From: Micromonospora phytophila
Lineage (GTDB): Bacteria; Actinomycetota; Actinomycetes; Mycobacteriales; Micromonosporaceae
NCBI RefSeq assembly: GCF_023656545.1
Contig: NZ_JAMOKF010000007.1
Span: 1-64,000, forward strand
Direction: 5' to 3'
DNA length: 64,000 nucleotides
Shown: positions 1 to 9,637 of the stretch, piece by piece
How positions within the stretch are numbered: the stretch's first letter is position 1
Layout: each line of letters starts with the position of its first letter
The notes under the pieces: generated by a model
What the model was told of the DNA's origin: nothing
What the model saw: only the letters and a program-made list of their open reading frames with translations
The model's database searches: none
Position numbers and translations under genes: made by a program

Positions 1-354
1 CGCCGTCACCGGCATACGCAAGCTACTCGCCACGCAGGTGTTGATGTCGTTGGCAGGCCGCGGACCCGCACCATTCTGATCGTGCGCCGCACGGCCGCCG
101 CTACATCGCCGCCGCGACGCGGTCACTCTGCTCTGACGCAGCGACGAGGGCAGGACCATGTTGACCGGTAGACTCCGCCAGGAACCGTTAACTCTCATGC
201 CGCCGACCGGGCGTCACGCAGCGTAGTCGGCTGCCACGGAGTGGGCGTTTAGACGTAGCCGGACATGCCGATGACAGCGCGCCGTGCATGCGGACCAGAT
301 TAGGCTGTCACAGCGGTGGAGCAGCGTCGGTCGAGGGATACTCGTGAAACCGGG
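1..354. other. no gene recognised
   Basis: I see no convincing reading frame or RNA gene here. The short plus-strand frames at the right edge overlap the better minus-strand gene that ends at 355 and are rejected. Confidence 0.4.
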
Positions 355-567
355 TCAGTTCCACGGATCGGCGTTCGGATTCTCGCCGAGCATCCGGGCG
401 CTCGCCAGGCACAAGTCTTCGCCGAACAGTTGGTTGCCACGGGAGTCGGTGCCCCATGCGTCGTCGGCGCATGCTGCGATGGCGCGCCATGTATAGCCTT
501 CAGCCCGCCATTGCCTGACTTGCCGCGCGATGTCGGTGGTCAGGGTCAGTAGCCACGCATCCAGCAC
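355..567 (-). CDS. small conserved hypothetical protein
   Basis: A 70-residue frame with a GTG start. It opens with a helical segment rich in R, Q and W (around residues 13-25) and then a polar C-terminal part with the stretch GTDSRGNQLFGEDLCLASAR. I recognise the general look of a small cytosolic actinomycete family of unknown role, but cannot name a domain. It is chosen over two overlapping plus-strand frames because its composition is that of a folded protein, while they are rich in S, P and R. It stands alone. Confidence 0.55.
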   Translation of the reverse strand: MLDAWLLTLTTDIARQVRQWRAEGYTWRAIAACADDAWGTDSRGNQLFGEDLCLASARMLGENPNADPWN

Positions 568-840
568 GCGCCGAACCTACGCTGAGCCCGTTGACATCGC
601 CACCTGTGCATGCGGATCTGCCGCGACTCGAGCAACGTACGCCGTCACTGCTTGTGACGAGCGTGCAATGGCGATCGACAACTCGCGTGATGATCTGGGA
701 GTGGCCAGCCCGCCAATCGGACAATCTCCACTGCCGGTCCTGAGCCCAGGGAACGACGTGCCGCGGTGTGAAGCGCGAGTCGCTGGGCGCCGAGAGTCGG
801 CTCGCTTGTGGTTCGAGGTCGGGACGGGCATCCTCGTGCC

Positions 841-1803
841 GTGGAATGGACGGACGACCTGACTGTGCGCCTTGCTCGGGGAACATCGGTACGCGCCCTT
901 GTCGTGTATCTCCGGGCGGCCGACGAGGAGGGGACGCGCCGTCGCGATGTCCTTGCCGTCTTGACCGAGCGGTTCGCGCTGCCGTTCGATGATGCACGGC
1001 TCGCAATGGACCGTGTCGGGGGTGGAGTCGTTCGTGCCGCGTCCGGCAACCCTGCGAACGAGCCGGATCCCGTCAAGGACCCGTTGGCGTGGACGTCATA
1101 CCGGCTTGAGCTCGGACTGACCGTCGATGATGGAGCTCTTGGGCCATCGCCCGAGGAGCGGGCGCGGGCGCAGGCTCTCCTGGATCGGGCCAGGCGTGGC
1201 GAGCCCACGCATGGCACCGAGGACGTCGCCGTGGCGCTCGAGGTCGCACGGTTGGCAGTCGCGTCGCAGGAGACGGGTCGGATACGCTTCCACCTCCTCC
1301 TCGAAGCAGCGACGTCACTATCGGTCGCAGCCGAAGCGTGCATCGCCCGGTTGGGGCAGCAGCCTTGTGCCCCGGAGGGTTCCCAGGAGTGGGTCGACGG
1401 TGTCGCGCTCGCCGCGGCTGCCCGTCAGGTCACCGCGAAGTTCGCTGCCCAACCCGACCCGGAGCTTGAGGAGCGTGGCCTCGCACTGGTGGGACGCATC
1501 GTCACCCGCCTGCTGGGCCAATCTCACGCCTTCGTCGGACGAGCGATGATCGAGTCGGCCCGCTGCATCCAGCGCAACGGCGATCCGGACCGAGCCGCCA
1601 CTCGCGCCGAGGCGGTACTGGCCGACTTCGAGGTTCTGCTCGATCAGTTCGAGGTCGACGCTCCATTCGACGAGCACATCATCGCCCTGGAGTACCTGCA
1701 GGCCGCCATCGAACTCCTCATCGGGGTGAGAGGCAGTTCCGCCGAGCTCGATGCCCTTCGCAACCGGACCAAGCAAGTGCTTGCCCGCTCGTTGACCGAT
1801 TGA
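841..1803 (+). CDS. hypothetical protein, alpha-helical
   Basis: About 320 residues. I prefer the GTG at 841 (VEWTDDLTVRL) over the in-frame ATG at 808, because the intervening residues look like untranslated leader; neither has a strong ribosome site. The N-terminal 60 residues (ARGTSVRALVVYLRAADEEG) resemble a small alpha/beta module. From about residue 110 the protein is mostly helical with many A, L and E residues, ending in a leucine-rich helix. No catalytic motif is visible and I do not recognise the family. It could be a helical-repeat scaffold, but nothing in its neighbours supports a role. Confidence 0.6.
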   Translation: MEWTDDLTVRLARGTSVRALVVYLRAADEEGTRRRDVLAVLTERFALPFDDARLAMDRVGGGVVRAASGNPANEPDPVKDPLAWTSYRLELGLTVDDGALGPSPEERARAQALLDRARRGEPTHGTEDVAVALEVARLAVASQETGRIRFHLLLEAATSLSVAAEACIARLGQQPCAPEGSQEWVDGVALAAAARQVTAKFAAQPDPELEERGLALVGRIVTRLLGQSHAFVGRAMIESARCIQRNGDPDRAATRAEAVLADFEVLLDQFEVDAPFDEHIIALEYLQAAIELLIGVRGSSAELDALRNRTKQVLARSLTD

Positions 1804-2098
1804 ACCCTATCGATACAACCACCAGCGGGTTCCCGGTCACAAGGCCGGGGCGGTGGCCGACCTTACCCATCCCACGGCGGCGTGGCCAGCGAGACAGGAG
1901 ATCATCACCGTCATCACGTGTCCACCGCCACGCACGGATCTGCCGCAAGTCGCGCGCTACGCAACGTCACGATGCTCGCTCGGGTCGGCGTCCGGTCGTG
2001 CCGATGTGAGGACGTGCCACGGACGGCATCGGACGCTGACGCCTGCCTAAGCGCGATGCGGACGGTCACACGAGCGCCCAGGTGGTTAGGTTGCCGAC

Positions 2099-2494
2099 GT
2101 GACAGCAGATGCCCTGGCAACGGAGATGGCGAACACTGAACGGCGGCGGCTTCGGGCGCTGGTCGAAGTGAGACTGGCAGAAGCAGATGCCTTGCACGCT
2201 CCGGATTTCGAGCTCGTTCATCCCAGCGGCGGGGTCTGGTCCAAGGAGCAGTACCTCGGCGGCATCGCATCAGGTGACATCAACTACCGTCGCTTCGAGG
2301 CGGTGTCGAGCATCGACGTGATGGTGGACGGCGACCTGGCCGTTCTGCGCTACCGGTCACTCATCGACATCGCGGTCGGGGGACAAGAGGCGGGGCTGCT
2401 GGAGTGCTGGCATGTCGACTGCTATCGCCGCGACCGGGACGGTGGGCTCTGGAGGGTGCGTTGGTCGCAGGCGACTTCCATCGACCACGCTTAG
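2099..2494 (+). CDS. NTF2-like (DUF4440/SnoaL-type) protein
   Basis: 131 residues with a GTG start. The pattern is that of the cone-shaped NTF2-like fold: an N-terminal helix, the phrase FELVHPSGGVWSKEQYLGGI (near residues 39-58), then beta strands including SIDVMVDGDLAVLRYRS and a tryptophan-rich last strand (GLWRVRWSQATSI). Members bind or isomerise small polar molecules, but many have no known activity and no catalytic assignment is possible here. It is a single gene with no operon partner. Confidence 0.8.
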   Translation: MTADALATEMANTERRRLRALVEVRLAEADALHAPDFELVHPSGGVWSKEQYLGGIASGDINYRRFEAVSSIDVMVDGDLAVLRYRSLIDIAVGGQEAGLLECWHVDCYRRDRDGGLWRVRWSQATSIDHA

Positions 2495-2692
2495 CAGCCA
2501 GACCTCGTTCACCGGGCACCGCCGCAGACGCTCGCGCATGCCGCGATGCGATCGCTAGGCTGTGTGACAACTCCGTCCGGCTGCTCGGCGCGCGGATCTG
2601 CCGATGTGCGTACGTCTGATGTCCGCTGGCAGTCATTGACGCGCATGTCCTAGGCTCGCGAGAGCGGAGCACCAGTCAGCTGGGAAGTTCAT

Positions 2693-3385
2693 GTGCATGT
2701 GCTCGACGACCCCGACGGTCTGTCCCCGAGGGCTCAGGCGTTCCTGTGTCGCGTCGGGACCCGGCAGCCTGAGCAGCCTCGGCTGCTGACCGATTTTATG
2801 CAAGTGCCAGACCGGTCGGGACGGCTGATTGCGGCACCCCTTGAGTTGATGGTCAGGAGGGAAGGCTTCGCGGCCCGCTTCGGCGGGCTGTGCTACGACG
2901 TTCGCCGCAAGGTCCGCATTGGCGACGAGCGCCTCGACACCCTCCGCCGCTGGCAATTTGACCTGCTCGACTTGGTTCGGGCGGAGCGCACGGGGTGGTC
3001 ATTCGCGTGGTACGGGGAGCGCGTGTCGTCACCCGTGTTCTACCTCGCGCACACTGACGGCCGATTCGGGGTGAGCGATGGCGGCCCCTTCCTGGACGTC
3101 TGTCCCTCGATCAATCACCTGATCGAGGGACACGCGCTCATGGACGAGCTGTACGACTGGGAGCCTGTGCCACCCAGTTCGTTGGAGGCGTGGGTCCCCA
3201 ATGACATGACCAATGCACACCTTGGCGAGCTCCTCGCCGCACTGCCGCCAGTCCCGGAGGCATCGGGGCCGTGTGATCGATGGTGGCGCTCCGACGAACT
3301 CGCTATCCGCCTGTTCCAGGTGTGGACCAGTAGTCAACCGCGCCCCACCGGCGTCATGATCTGGAGCCGGAACGGCCAGATTTGA
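2693..3385 (+). CDS. hypothetical protein, possibly SUKH-like
   Basis: 230 residues. The GTG at 2693 gives MHVLDDPDG; another GTG lies two codons in. The chain is rich in W, L and acidic residues, with phrases such as WSFAWYGERVSSPVFYLAHT and a C-terminal MIWSRNG. The mix of aromatic strands and an acidic loop (YDWEPVPPSSLEAW) recalls SMI1/KNR4 (SUKH) folds, which often act as immunity proteins in toxin systems. This is only a resemblance, and no toxin gene lies next to it. Treat it as an unknown cytosolic protein. Confidence 0.5.
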   Translation: MHVLDDPDGLSPRAQAFLCRVGTRQPEQPRLLTDFMQVPDRSGRLIAAPLELMVRREGFAARFGGLCYDVRRKVRIGDERLDTLRRWQFDLLDLVRAERTGWSFAWYGERVSSPVFYLAHTDGRFGVSDGGPFLDVCPSINHLIEGHALMDELYDWEPVPPSSLEAWVPNDMTNAHLGELLAALPPVPEASGPCDRWWRSDELAIRLFQVWTSSQPRPTGVMIWSRNGQI

Positions 3386-3725
3386 TGAGCTGGCGACAGT
3401 ACGCGCTTGATTCGACAACGGACTTCCGCTAACCCCGTCCGCTATGCCGCGAAGGGCTCGTCACCGATGGTGATCTCGGCGCCGATCGCGGGCGTCGACG
3501 TGCCGAATTGAGGACGTTCAGCGAGTGGCTGCTCATGGCACGCCCACGTGCGCATCTGGACATCGACGGTCGCTCGCGTGTACCCAGCCGAACATTGACC
3601 TCGTCTCGTATGGTGCGAGGTCGCCGGCTCGGCGTGTTTCCGCTGGCAGCCTCCAGGCCCGGCTACAGCACCCTCTACCCGCGGTAACTGCGAGGTTGTC
3701 GGTACGCCGGTGGATACTGCCCGGC
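3386..3725. other. no gene recognised
   Basis: 340 bases with no supported gene. The DinB-family frame downstream stays open into this stretch, but the residues it would add are proline/serine/arginine-rich and unlike protein, so the start was moved to 3726. Confidence 0.4.
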
Positions 3726-4436
3726 ATGGCGAGCTTCAAGGACCAGGACTTGACTGATGCCGAGTTCCGCGAGTGTGACTTGACCCGCGCTCGTCTGATC
3801 GGGGTGGTAATGCAGGACGCTGTGATCGACGGGCTGGTCACCAATCTGGTGGTCAACGGAGTCGAGGTGACGTCGTATGTCGAAGCCGAGCTTGACCGCC
3901 GGTATCCGGTGCGGTTGCTGCTCCGCTCAGCCGATCCGGCGGACCTGTTGCAGGCTGTCCGGCAGCTGCGGGCCGGCTGGGCGGAGACGATCGAGCGGCT
4001 GCGAGCGATGCCCAGGGGTTCGGAGCAGCAGCGCGTCGGCGGCGAATGGTCGGCGGTAGAGACCCAGCGCCATCTGGTGTTCGTGCACGACTCGTGGTTC
4101 CGCCGCTGCTGTCTGGGATCGACCGAGCCGTTCACCGCGATCGGGCTGGCGTCCGAGTTCGTCCCTGACCAGGAGGAGCAGGGCCTGGACCGAGCGGCGG
4201 CCCCCAGTCTCGACGAGGTGCTGGCCGCGCGAGACGTGCAAGGCGCTGAGCTAGAGCGTTGGCTGTCGACGGTGACGGCCGATCAGCTCTCGGCGCTCGC
4301 GCCAGTGCCGGCGGGCCCGGGTTGGCCGCCGTATGCCAGGGGAAAGTCGGTGCTGGAGTGCGTTCAGGTGGTACTGGACGAGGAGTGGGCGCACCACGGT
4401 TTCTGCGTTCGTGACCTCGATCTACTCAAATTCTGA
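3726..4436 (+). CDS. DinB-family protein with pentapeptide-like N-terminus
   Basis: 236 residues from ATG 3726. Residues 1-35 follow a pentapeptide-like rhythm (FKDQDLTDAEFRECDLTRAR, then a further turn). Residues 60-236 form a DinB-like four-helix bundle with the usual WSAVETQRHLVFVHDSW segment, a second half containing the VLAARD helix, and a final VLDEEWAHHGFC. Histidines in H-x(n)-H spacing (HLVFVHD and EEWAHH) could form the family metal site. DinB/YfiT proteins are often thiol- or metal-dependent transferases; the substrate is unknown. Such N-terminal repeats on DinB proteins are uncommon but not unique. Confidence 0.75.
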   Translation: MASFKDQDLTDAEFRECDLTRARLIGVVMQDAVIDGLVTNLVVNGVEVTSYVEAELDRRYPVRLLLRSADPADLLQAVRQLRAGWAETIERLRAMPRGSEQQRVGGEWSAVETQRHLVFVHDSWFRRCCLGSTEPFTAIGLASEFVPDQEEQGLDRAAAPSLDEVLAARDVQGAELERWLSTVTADQLSALAPVPAGPGWPPYARGKSVLECVQVVLDEEWAHHGFCVRDLDLLKF

Positions 4437-4593
4437 CCCTCGCCGCGAGGTTGCGTGCGACTAGCAAGGATCCACTCTCATGCCGCTATCCGCGCGTCAC
4501 GCGGTGGCGCTCCGCGCACGGGTCTTCCGAGATGAGTACGCCTCAGCCGGCGGAACCGGCGCGTGGCAGGTGCTGCCGAAGGGGCACTGGATG

Positions 4594-4896
4594 TCAGTCC
4601 ACGCTGTCCTGATCGGGGAGTTCCACATTGAGACGTGCCGGCCAGTCACCCTCAGCAAGACCGCCCGCCACGAGTACATCCCGCCAATCCACTCGAAGCA
4701 GTTCTATTCCGGCGACGAACTGACCCCACTGGCCCGACGCCGCGAGCACCAGGGCGGTCTGCACGCGCTCCGGATCCTGACGTCCGTACGCATCCGACGG
4801 CAACTGGGTGAGCCACCGGATGACCTCGTCTGAGCTGCCTGGGGCCGGGAAGTCGCGTCTGATCCTCGTGATCAGCCGCTTAGTGGGACTAGGCAT
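4594..4896 (-). CDS. conserved hypothetical protein
   Basis: 100 residues beginning MPSPTKRLITRIRRDFP. The sequence then reads as a compact helical protein (SSDEVIRWLTQL; DPERVQTALVLAASGQW; VDWRDVLVAGGLAEGDWPARL). It looks like a small actinomycete protein of unknown function. It is preferred over the overlapping plus-strand frame, whose composition is poor. A four-unit 7-bp tandem repeat lies 39-66 bases upstream of its start, in the promoter region. Confidence 0.65.
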   Translation of the reverse strand: MPSPTKRLITRIRRDFPAPGSSDEVIRWLTQLPSDAYGRQDPERVQTALVLAASGQWGQFVAGIELLRVDWRDVLVAGGLAEGDWPARLNVELPDQDSVD

Positions 4897-4934
4897 ACGT
4901 TCGTACCTCTGGGTAATGGCGCGTCACTGGATCT

Positions 4935-4964
4935 GGGCAGAGGGCAGAGGGCAGAGGGCAGAGG
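4935..4964. repeat. 7-bp tandem repeat (four units)
   Basis: Four perfect direct copies of GGGCAGA run from 4935 to 4962, followed by GG. The array sits upstream of the minus-strand gene starting at 4896. Its length could vary by slippage and so change promoter spacing; this is inference. Confidence 0.9.
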
Positions 4965-5047
4965 TGGAGGCGGGAGCCGGCTTGCTCGACACCCGACCAC
5001 GTCGTACGTAGTACGGCCCTTGGGTCGCGGCAAACATCGATTCTTTG

Positions 5048-5737
5048 TCAGATCACCTGCTTACCCTTCTGCCGCCGAGCGGCCGTGGCCTGCCGGGCGA
5101 TGGCCACTGCCCTGACACTGTCCGGGTGCCTCCTCACCGTGGCGTCCTGGCTGGCATCGAGGCGAACGCCGATCGGAGCCGGCAGTGGGTAGACATGTTC
5201 GACGGGGAGGTGGGCCGCTGCCGCTGTCGTTGGCGTGTAGGAGTTCCCGGATGCGGTGGACGGTGGGGGTGATGTCCGTAATGGCGACCGTCCAGTCGTC
5301 GAGGTACTGGTGGACGGCCTCGCCGGACAACCCGACCTGCAGCGAGCGGTACGGGAGCGCCTTGAGGTGCAGTGTCCGTTCCGGATCCCACTGCACTCGT
5401 ACCGGGCTGGTCTTCAGCTGCCGCGCCCACGTGGTCTTGTCGCCGTGCACGTCCCGGTCGTAGTGACTCAGGCAGGCTCGAGCCAGCGCCCGCTCGAAGC
5501 CCTCTCGGGTGATGTCGATGGAGAGCACGCGCTCCTGCCCCGGCTTGGTGGCCCAGCCGCAGCGGTACATCATCCACAGGAAGGACGGCTTGATCCACGT
5601 CATCCGGTCCCGTTTGAAGGGGCCACGAAGCGACCGGCCGCCACCGCCGGCACCGCCACCTGCGGGGAATATGCCTGGTACACGGTCACCGTGTCGGCCG
5701 AGTAGCGGGCACGGATCTGACGGGCGGGAACGGACAC
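5048..5737 (-). pseudogene. DUF4291-family gene broken by two frameshifts
   Basis: DUF4291-like residues occur in three successive frames. The N-terminal part (RYSADTVTVYQAYSP, AAGRFVAP) lies between about 5737 and 5620. The conserved core MTWIKPSFLWMMYR onward is in a second frame from about 5615. The tail (HLPVEHVYPLPAPI, ending at 5048) is in a third frame from about 5230. The first break sits in a run of C (family sequence would read VAPFKRDR), which looks like a one-base deletion. The second lies near 5200-5230. DUF4291 proteins have no known biochemical function. Either the gene is dead or the assembly carries homopolymer errors here. Confidence 0.8.
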
Positions 5738-5905
5738 GACCGCATCTTCACCGATCGGGGCTCGACCGCTCCACCGAGATTCGCACGCAACCCGTGCCTG
5801 ACCGGTGATACGGCTGCATCCGCACCTAAGCTGTCGTTGTGACGGGCGGGTGTGCGGTCATCGGCGTGGTCGGGGGTCCGACGCCCAACGCCCGACTCCA
5901 GCCGC

Positions 5906-6547
5906 TCACGCTCCAGTGCCGACGGTGATCGGCTGCCTGAGGATAGTGCGCCGCTTGTCGGGTGCGACCTTGCGGAAGTCACTCAGGTAGATCTCGTGGT
6001 GTGTGCCAACCATGCGAAGGCTGTGGCCAGGGATGAACTCATGATGCAGTTGCGCGAGCACGTCGGCCTCGTCGTCGAAAGAACCGACGTGCAGCGTCTG
6101 CACGCACCGCCCCTCGGCCAGCGTCTCGAGGCGGACGTCGTTGAGACGCGCCGGTTGGTGCTTCGCCCCGGTTTGCTCGACGGCGGTCGTGAACATGGTC
6201 TGGTCGATCCAGTCGGGGACCATCAGCATCAGCGTCCAGTCCCAGCGTGACTTGTCCCGAACCGTGGTGAAGGAGTCCATATCCTCGGCCCACCACAGGC
6301 CTTCCAGCGGCGGGACGACGTAGTCGCGCCCGAGGTGCCGCTTGCTGGCGAACTTCAGCTTGTACGCCACTGGGTAGAGTGCCTCGACCGCCTCTGTGAA
6401 AGCGGGCGAGGTGTTGGGGTCGCCGTGGCCGTCGGTCATGAGGTACTGCATGTCGGGTACGTCGACTATCCGGAACCGGCCTCGTTGCGCTTGGTAGGCG
6501 TCGAGGGTCTTCTTGAAGTCAGTCTTGTCGTTAGTTTTGTTCGTCAT
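5906..6547 (-). CDS. GyrI-like small-molecule-binding domain protein
   Basis: 213 residues, beginning MTNKTNDKTDFKKTLDAYQA. This is the stand-alone GyrI-like type (COG4832 style): after a short helix come YLMTDGHGDPN, a central WWAEDMDSF and WDWTLMLMVPDWI, then a second half with VGSFDDEADVLAQLHHEFI and IYLSDFRKVAPDK. Both halves of the SOUL/GyrI pseudo-dimer are present. The family binds small amphipathic or cationic compounds and is often linked to drug tolerance; a ligand cannot be read from sequence. The length is normal and the gene looks intact. An IS630 fragment begins downstream of its 5' end on the other strand. Confidence 0.85.
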   Translation of the reverse strand: MTNKTNDKTDFKKTLDAYQAQRGRFRIVDVPDMQYLMTDGHGDPNTSPAFTEAVEALYPVAYKLKFASKRHLGRDYVVPPLEGLWWAEDMDSFTTVRDKSRWDWTLMLMVPDWIDQTMFTTAVEQTGAKHQPARLNDVRLETLAEGRCVQTLHVGSFDDEADVLAQLHHEFIPGHSLRMVGTHHEIYLSDFRKVAPDKRRTILRQPITVGTGA

Positions 6548-6695
6548 CGGGCGCCTGGACTCGGGTGGCGAGCCACTGCCTTTCTGCCTCCATGGGGCTC
6601 AGGGAGTAGGAGTACACCTCACGCGCTGCGAGCGGGAGGGGGGCTTGTGTCTGCTGCCCCGCCTGGACGACCTGGACCGCGTCGATCCGGAGCTG

Positions 6696-7103
6696 GTCAA
6701 GATTAGGAGGCTGACCGACCAGGAGGGCCAGCAGTTACAACGGATCGTGCGCCGGGGCAGCACCAACACAGTGCGCTATCGACGGGCGATGATGCTGCCG
6801 GCCTCGGCCGGCGGCAACCGAGTTCCAGTGATCGCCCAGTTGGTGCAGGCCGACGAGGACACGGTGCGGGACGTGATCCACCGGTTCAACCAGATCGGCC
6901 CGGCCTGCCTGGACCCCCGGTGGGCGGGAGGCCGTCCCCGCCTGCTCGGCCCTGACGACGAGGACTTCGTCGTCCAGACGGCCACCACCCGCCCGACCAA
7001 GCTCAGCCAGCCCTTCACCCGCTGGTCCATCCGCAAACTGCTCGCCTACCTGCGCAAGGTGCACGGCCGGGTGATCCGCATCGGCCGCGAGGCCCTGCGC
7101 TAA
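6696..7103 (+). pseudogene. IS630-family transposase, N-terminal fragment
   Basis: The frame encodes only the HTH N-terminal third of an IS630 transposase (KIRRLTDQEGQQLQRIVRRG to GREALR) and stops where the intact protein would continue. It is closely similar to the N-terminus of the copy read leftward from 9269. The DDE catalytic domain is missing. Together the two copies form an inverted pair around the gene at 7169-7942. Confidence 0.85.
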
Positions 7104-7168
7104 CCCCGGGCCCAGTGGCGCCCGCAGGAGCGCGCGCACAACCGACAGATGCGTCACAAGTGCGCGTT

Positions 7169-7942
7169 TTACGCGTTCGGGTCCCAGTCTGCGAGCTGCT
7201 CCATCGGGTCGGTGTCGCCGGTGGTCTCCAGGCCGTCGAGCGGGACGCGCTCGTAGAAGTAGAGGACCAGTTCGCTCGCTGCGCCTCGCATCGCCATGTC
7301 GCCCGGCTCCGCGTCGGCGGCGAGGTTGTCGCAGCGGACACCGTCGGCGTTGAGGGTCAGGCGCCAGGAGCGGCCCTCGGTCGTGTGCAGGTCGATGGTC
7401 GCCGGCTTGAACGGCCAGGGGACGGTCGTCGCCGAGACGGTCGTCAGGAACTCGTCGACGCCCTCGACCGCGACGTCCGTCGGCAGCGGCTGTGCGGCCC
7501 CCTGGGTGAGCTGGGCGTCGTAGGTGTGGACGGCGATCTCCTGGATCTGGTGCCGGGCCACGGCTCCGCTGCTCTCCGGGGCCTGCGAGCGGCCCCACCA
7601 GGTCCAGCAGCCGCGGTCCGGGCCGGCCTCGCGCATCGCGTCGAGCATGAGCTCGGTCGACTCGGCGAGCCAGGCGTCCAGGGCTTCGCGGTCGCGGGGC
7701 GCGGTCGGGGCGCCCTTCGGGTCCGTCCTCGCCGGGGGCTCAGCGCCCGGGCCCGCCGCGATGATGGCGGCCTGGCGGCGGCGGCCGTCGCCGAGGTGCT
7801 GCGCCAGTTCGCGCAGCGTCCAGTCCGGGCAGGTCGGGACCTGGACGTCAAGGTCGGGGGCGGACGCGATCGCGGCGCGGAACGCGGCCGAGCGGTCTTC
7901 GATCAGCCGCAGGACCTCGGGGAACTCCAAAATGTTTTGCAC
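7169..7942 (-). CDS. maleylpyruvate isomerase-family, mycothiol-dependent enzyme
   Basis: 257 residues. Residues 1-155 form the DinB-like MDMPI N-terminal domain: VPTCPDWTLRELAQHLGDG (34-52) and ARHQIQEIAVHTYDAQL (about 128-144), whose histidines and acidic residues form the metal site in the family. The rest is the small MDMPI C-terminal domain with PWPFKPATIDLHTTEG and an acidic last segment. Family members use mycothiol as cofactor, which fits an actinomycete. The substrate is not known. The gene lies between two inverted, damaged IS630 copies but looks intact. Confidence 0.88.
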   Translation of the reverse strand: MQNILEFPEVLRLIEDRSAAFRAAIASAPDLDVQVPTCPDWTLRELAQHLGDGRRRQAAIIAAGPGAEPPARTDPKGAPTAPRDREALDAWLAESTELMLDAMREAGPDRGCWTWWGRSQAPESSGAVARHQIQEIAVHTYDAQLTQGAAQPLPTDVAVEGVDEFLTTVSATTVPWPFKPATIDLHTTEGRSWRLTLNADGVRCDNLAADAEPGDMAMRGAASELVLYFYERVPLDGLETTGDTDPMEQLADWDPNA

Positions 7943-8118
7943 CTCGGTTGTGTATCACTGCGCTCCGGCCGCCGGGTAGCGAATTTGTCGGACGAACGCG
8001 TCGACAGCCGGGCGGAGCGCCGGCGCCGAAGCCGTCCTGAAACTCCGCGCACTGCTCCACATATGCCGCTTGTGGGTTTCCCAGGTAGTGCTCCGACCGC
8101 ATACGTTCGCCGGGTCGG

Positions 8119-9269
8119 TCAGGCCGCCGCAGTGAGTGGGCGTCCGCCCCAGCGGATGCCCTTCTCGCTGCGGATGCGGGCTCTTTCGCGACGTTGGGCG
8201 GCCAAGACGTCGGGGTGGCGGGCGTTGGTGTTACGCCAGCGCAGGTAGGCGTGCAGGGCCCGGGCCTGGCCGGTGTGGTTGCGGTGGTTGGAATTGGCGA
8301 TGGTGAACTGCCGTAGGGGTCCGAAGTGGGCCTCGATCGGGTTGGCCCAGGAGGCGTAGGTGGGCGTGAAGCACAGCTCGACCCGGTGCTTCTTGGCCCA
8401 GTGGCGGATCTTCTGACCTTTATGGGCGGACAGGTTGCCCAAGATCACTAGATGGGGGCGCTGTCGGGTCGGGCAGCTCGGATGGACCTCAGTGCGGCCA
8501 GGGTGTTCGCGGCCCCCTTCCTGCGACGGTTGACGCCCCACAGGGTGTCGTCGCCGACCGAGTAGCAGCCGTGGAAGTACCGGATACCGTGGGTGCGGTG
8601 ATAGGTCGCCGGGTGCCGCTGGGGGTGGCCGGCGGCGACCCAACCCGAGCCGGCGGTGGGGCGGATGCCGAGCGGGCCGAACTCGTCGAAGGCGAAGACC
8701 CGGGCGGGGAAGCGGTCCAGGACCTCCTCGATGCGGTCGAGCTTGGCGTCGCGGTCGGGGTCGGGTGATTCCTTCCAGGTCTTGGTGCGCTGGAAGGTGA
8801 CGCCGCGCCGGGCGAGGAGGCCGCGTAACGCCTCGCGGCCGATGCGGACCACGCGGCCGTGGACTTTCCGCAGGTAGGCGGCGAGTTTGCGGATGGACCA
8901 GCGGGTGAAGGGCTGGCCAAGCTTCGTCGGGCGGGTGGTGGCCGTCTGGATGACGAAACTCTCGTCGTCAGGGCTGAGCAGGCGGGGACGGCCGCCCGCC
9001 CACTGAGGGTCCAGGCAAGCCAGGCCGATCTCGTTGAACCGGTGGATCACGTCGCGGACCGTGTCCCCGTCGGCCTGCACGAGCTGTGCGATCACCGGGA
9101 CGCGGTTCCCGCCGGCCGAGGCCAGCAGCATCATCGCGCGTCGGTATCGCACCGAGCTGGTGCTGCCCCGGCGCACGATCTGCTGCAGTTTCTGCCCCTC
9201 CTGGTCGGCCAGTCTGCGCACACGGACAGGCTCGGCCACCGCACCTCCAGCGGTCGGAACGGACGTCAT
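8119..9269 (-). pseudogene. IS630-family transposase, frameshifted copy
   Basis: The N-terminal HTH and the first half of the catalytic domain read from 9269 (start MTSVPTAGGAVAEPVRVRRL) to a stop near 8448. The second half continues in another frame from about 8455 to 8119 (LSAHKGQKIRHWAKKHRVEL to the end). The join (ARPDSAPI then VILGNLSAHKG) is explained by one missing base in a TAC codon. The first catalytic Asp (FAFDEFGPL) and the Glu (NPIEAHFG) are present, but the second, normally in a DN-x-SAHKG motif, is Gly (LGNLSAHKG). The copy is therefore probably inactive twice over. Confidence 0.88.
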
Positions 9270-9322
9270 CGCACATCCAACAGCCCCGACCGCCGCCCCG
9301 GCGACCCTTCCCGGTCGGAGGC

Positions 9323-9637
9323 CTACTTGCCGCGCAAGGCCTCGATTTCGGCGGCCAGCACGACCATGTCGCGCACGCGCGTGTAGTACGTGGTCGCGTA
9401 CTCGTCGTCGATCGCCGGGAGAACGGTCTCGAACACCGCTGTGAGCCTCAGCAAGCCCGCGCGACGCTGCTCATCGAGCGGGCCTTTGAGGGCGCTGGAA
9501 GCGTAGCCGTAGGCGTCCGCATCGAGCAGCACCATGTCCTGGCCCTCGATGTCCAGGCCGCGGAAGCCCGGCGGGAATGGCATCGCCATGTGCTCGGCCA
9601 TCATCTGCGACAGCGCGTCGAGCCTCACTTCGAACAT
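9323..9637 (-). CDS. conserved hypothetical protein
   Basis: 104 residues if it starts at MFEVRLDALSQMM. The frame stays open upstream to 9709, but those 24 residues (cysteine- and arginine-rich) do not resemble the rest. The protein is a mixed helical chain with a buried segment LDIEGQDMVLLDADAYGYAS and a C-terminal helical hairpin (TAVFETVLPAIDDEYATTYY). It is similar in style to small actinomycete proteins of unknown function. It lies just downstream, on the same strand, of the damaged IS630 copy. Confidence 0.6.
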   Translation of the reverse strand: MFEVRLDALSQMMAEHMAMPFPPGFRGLDIEGQDMVLLDADAYGYASSALKGPLDEQRRAGLLRLTAVFETVLPAIDDEYATTYYTRVRDMVVLAAEIEALRGK

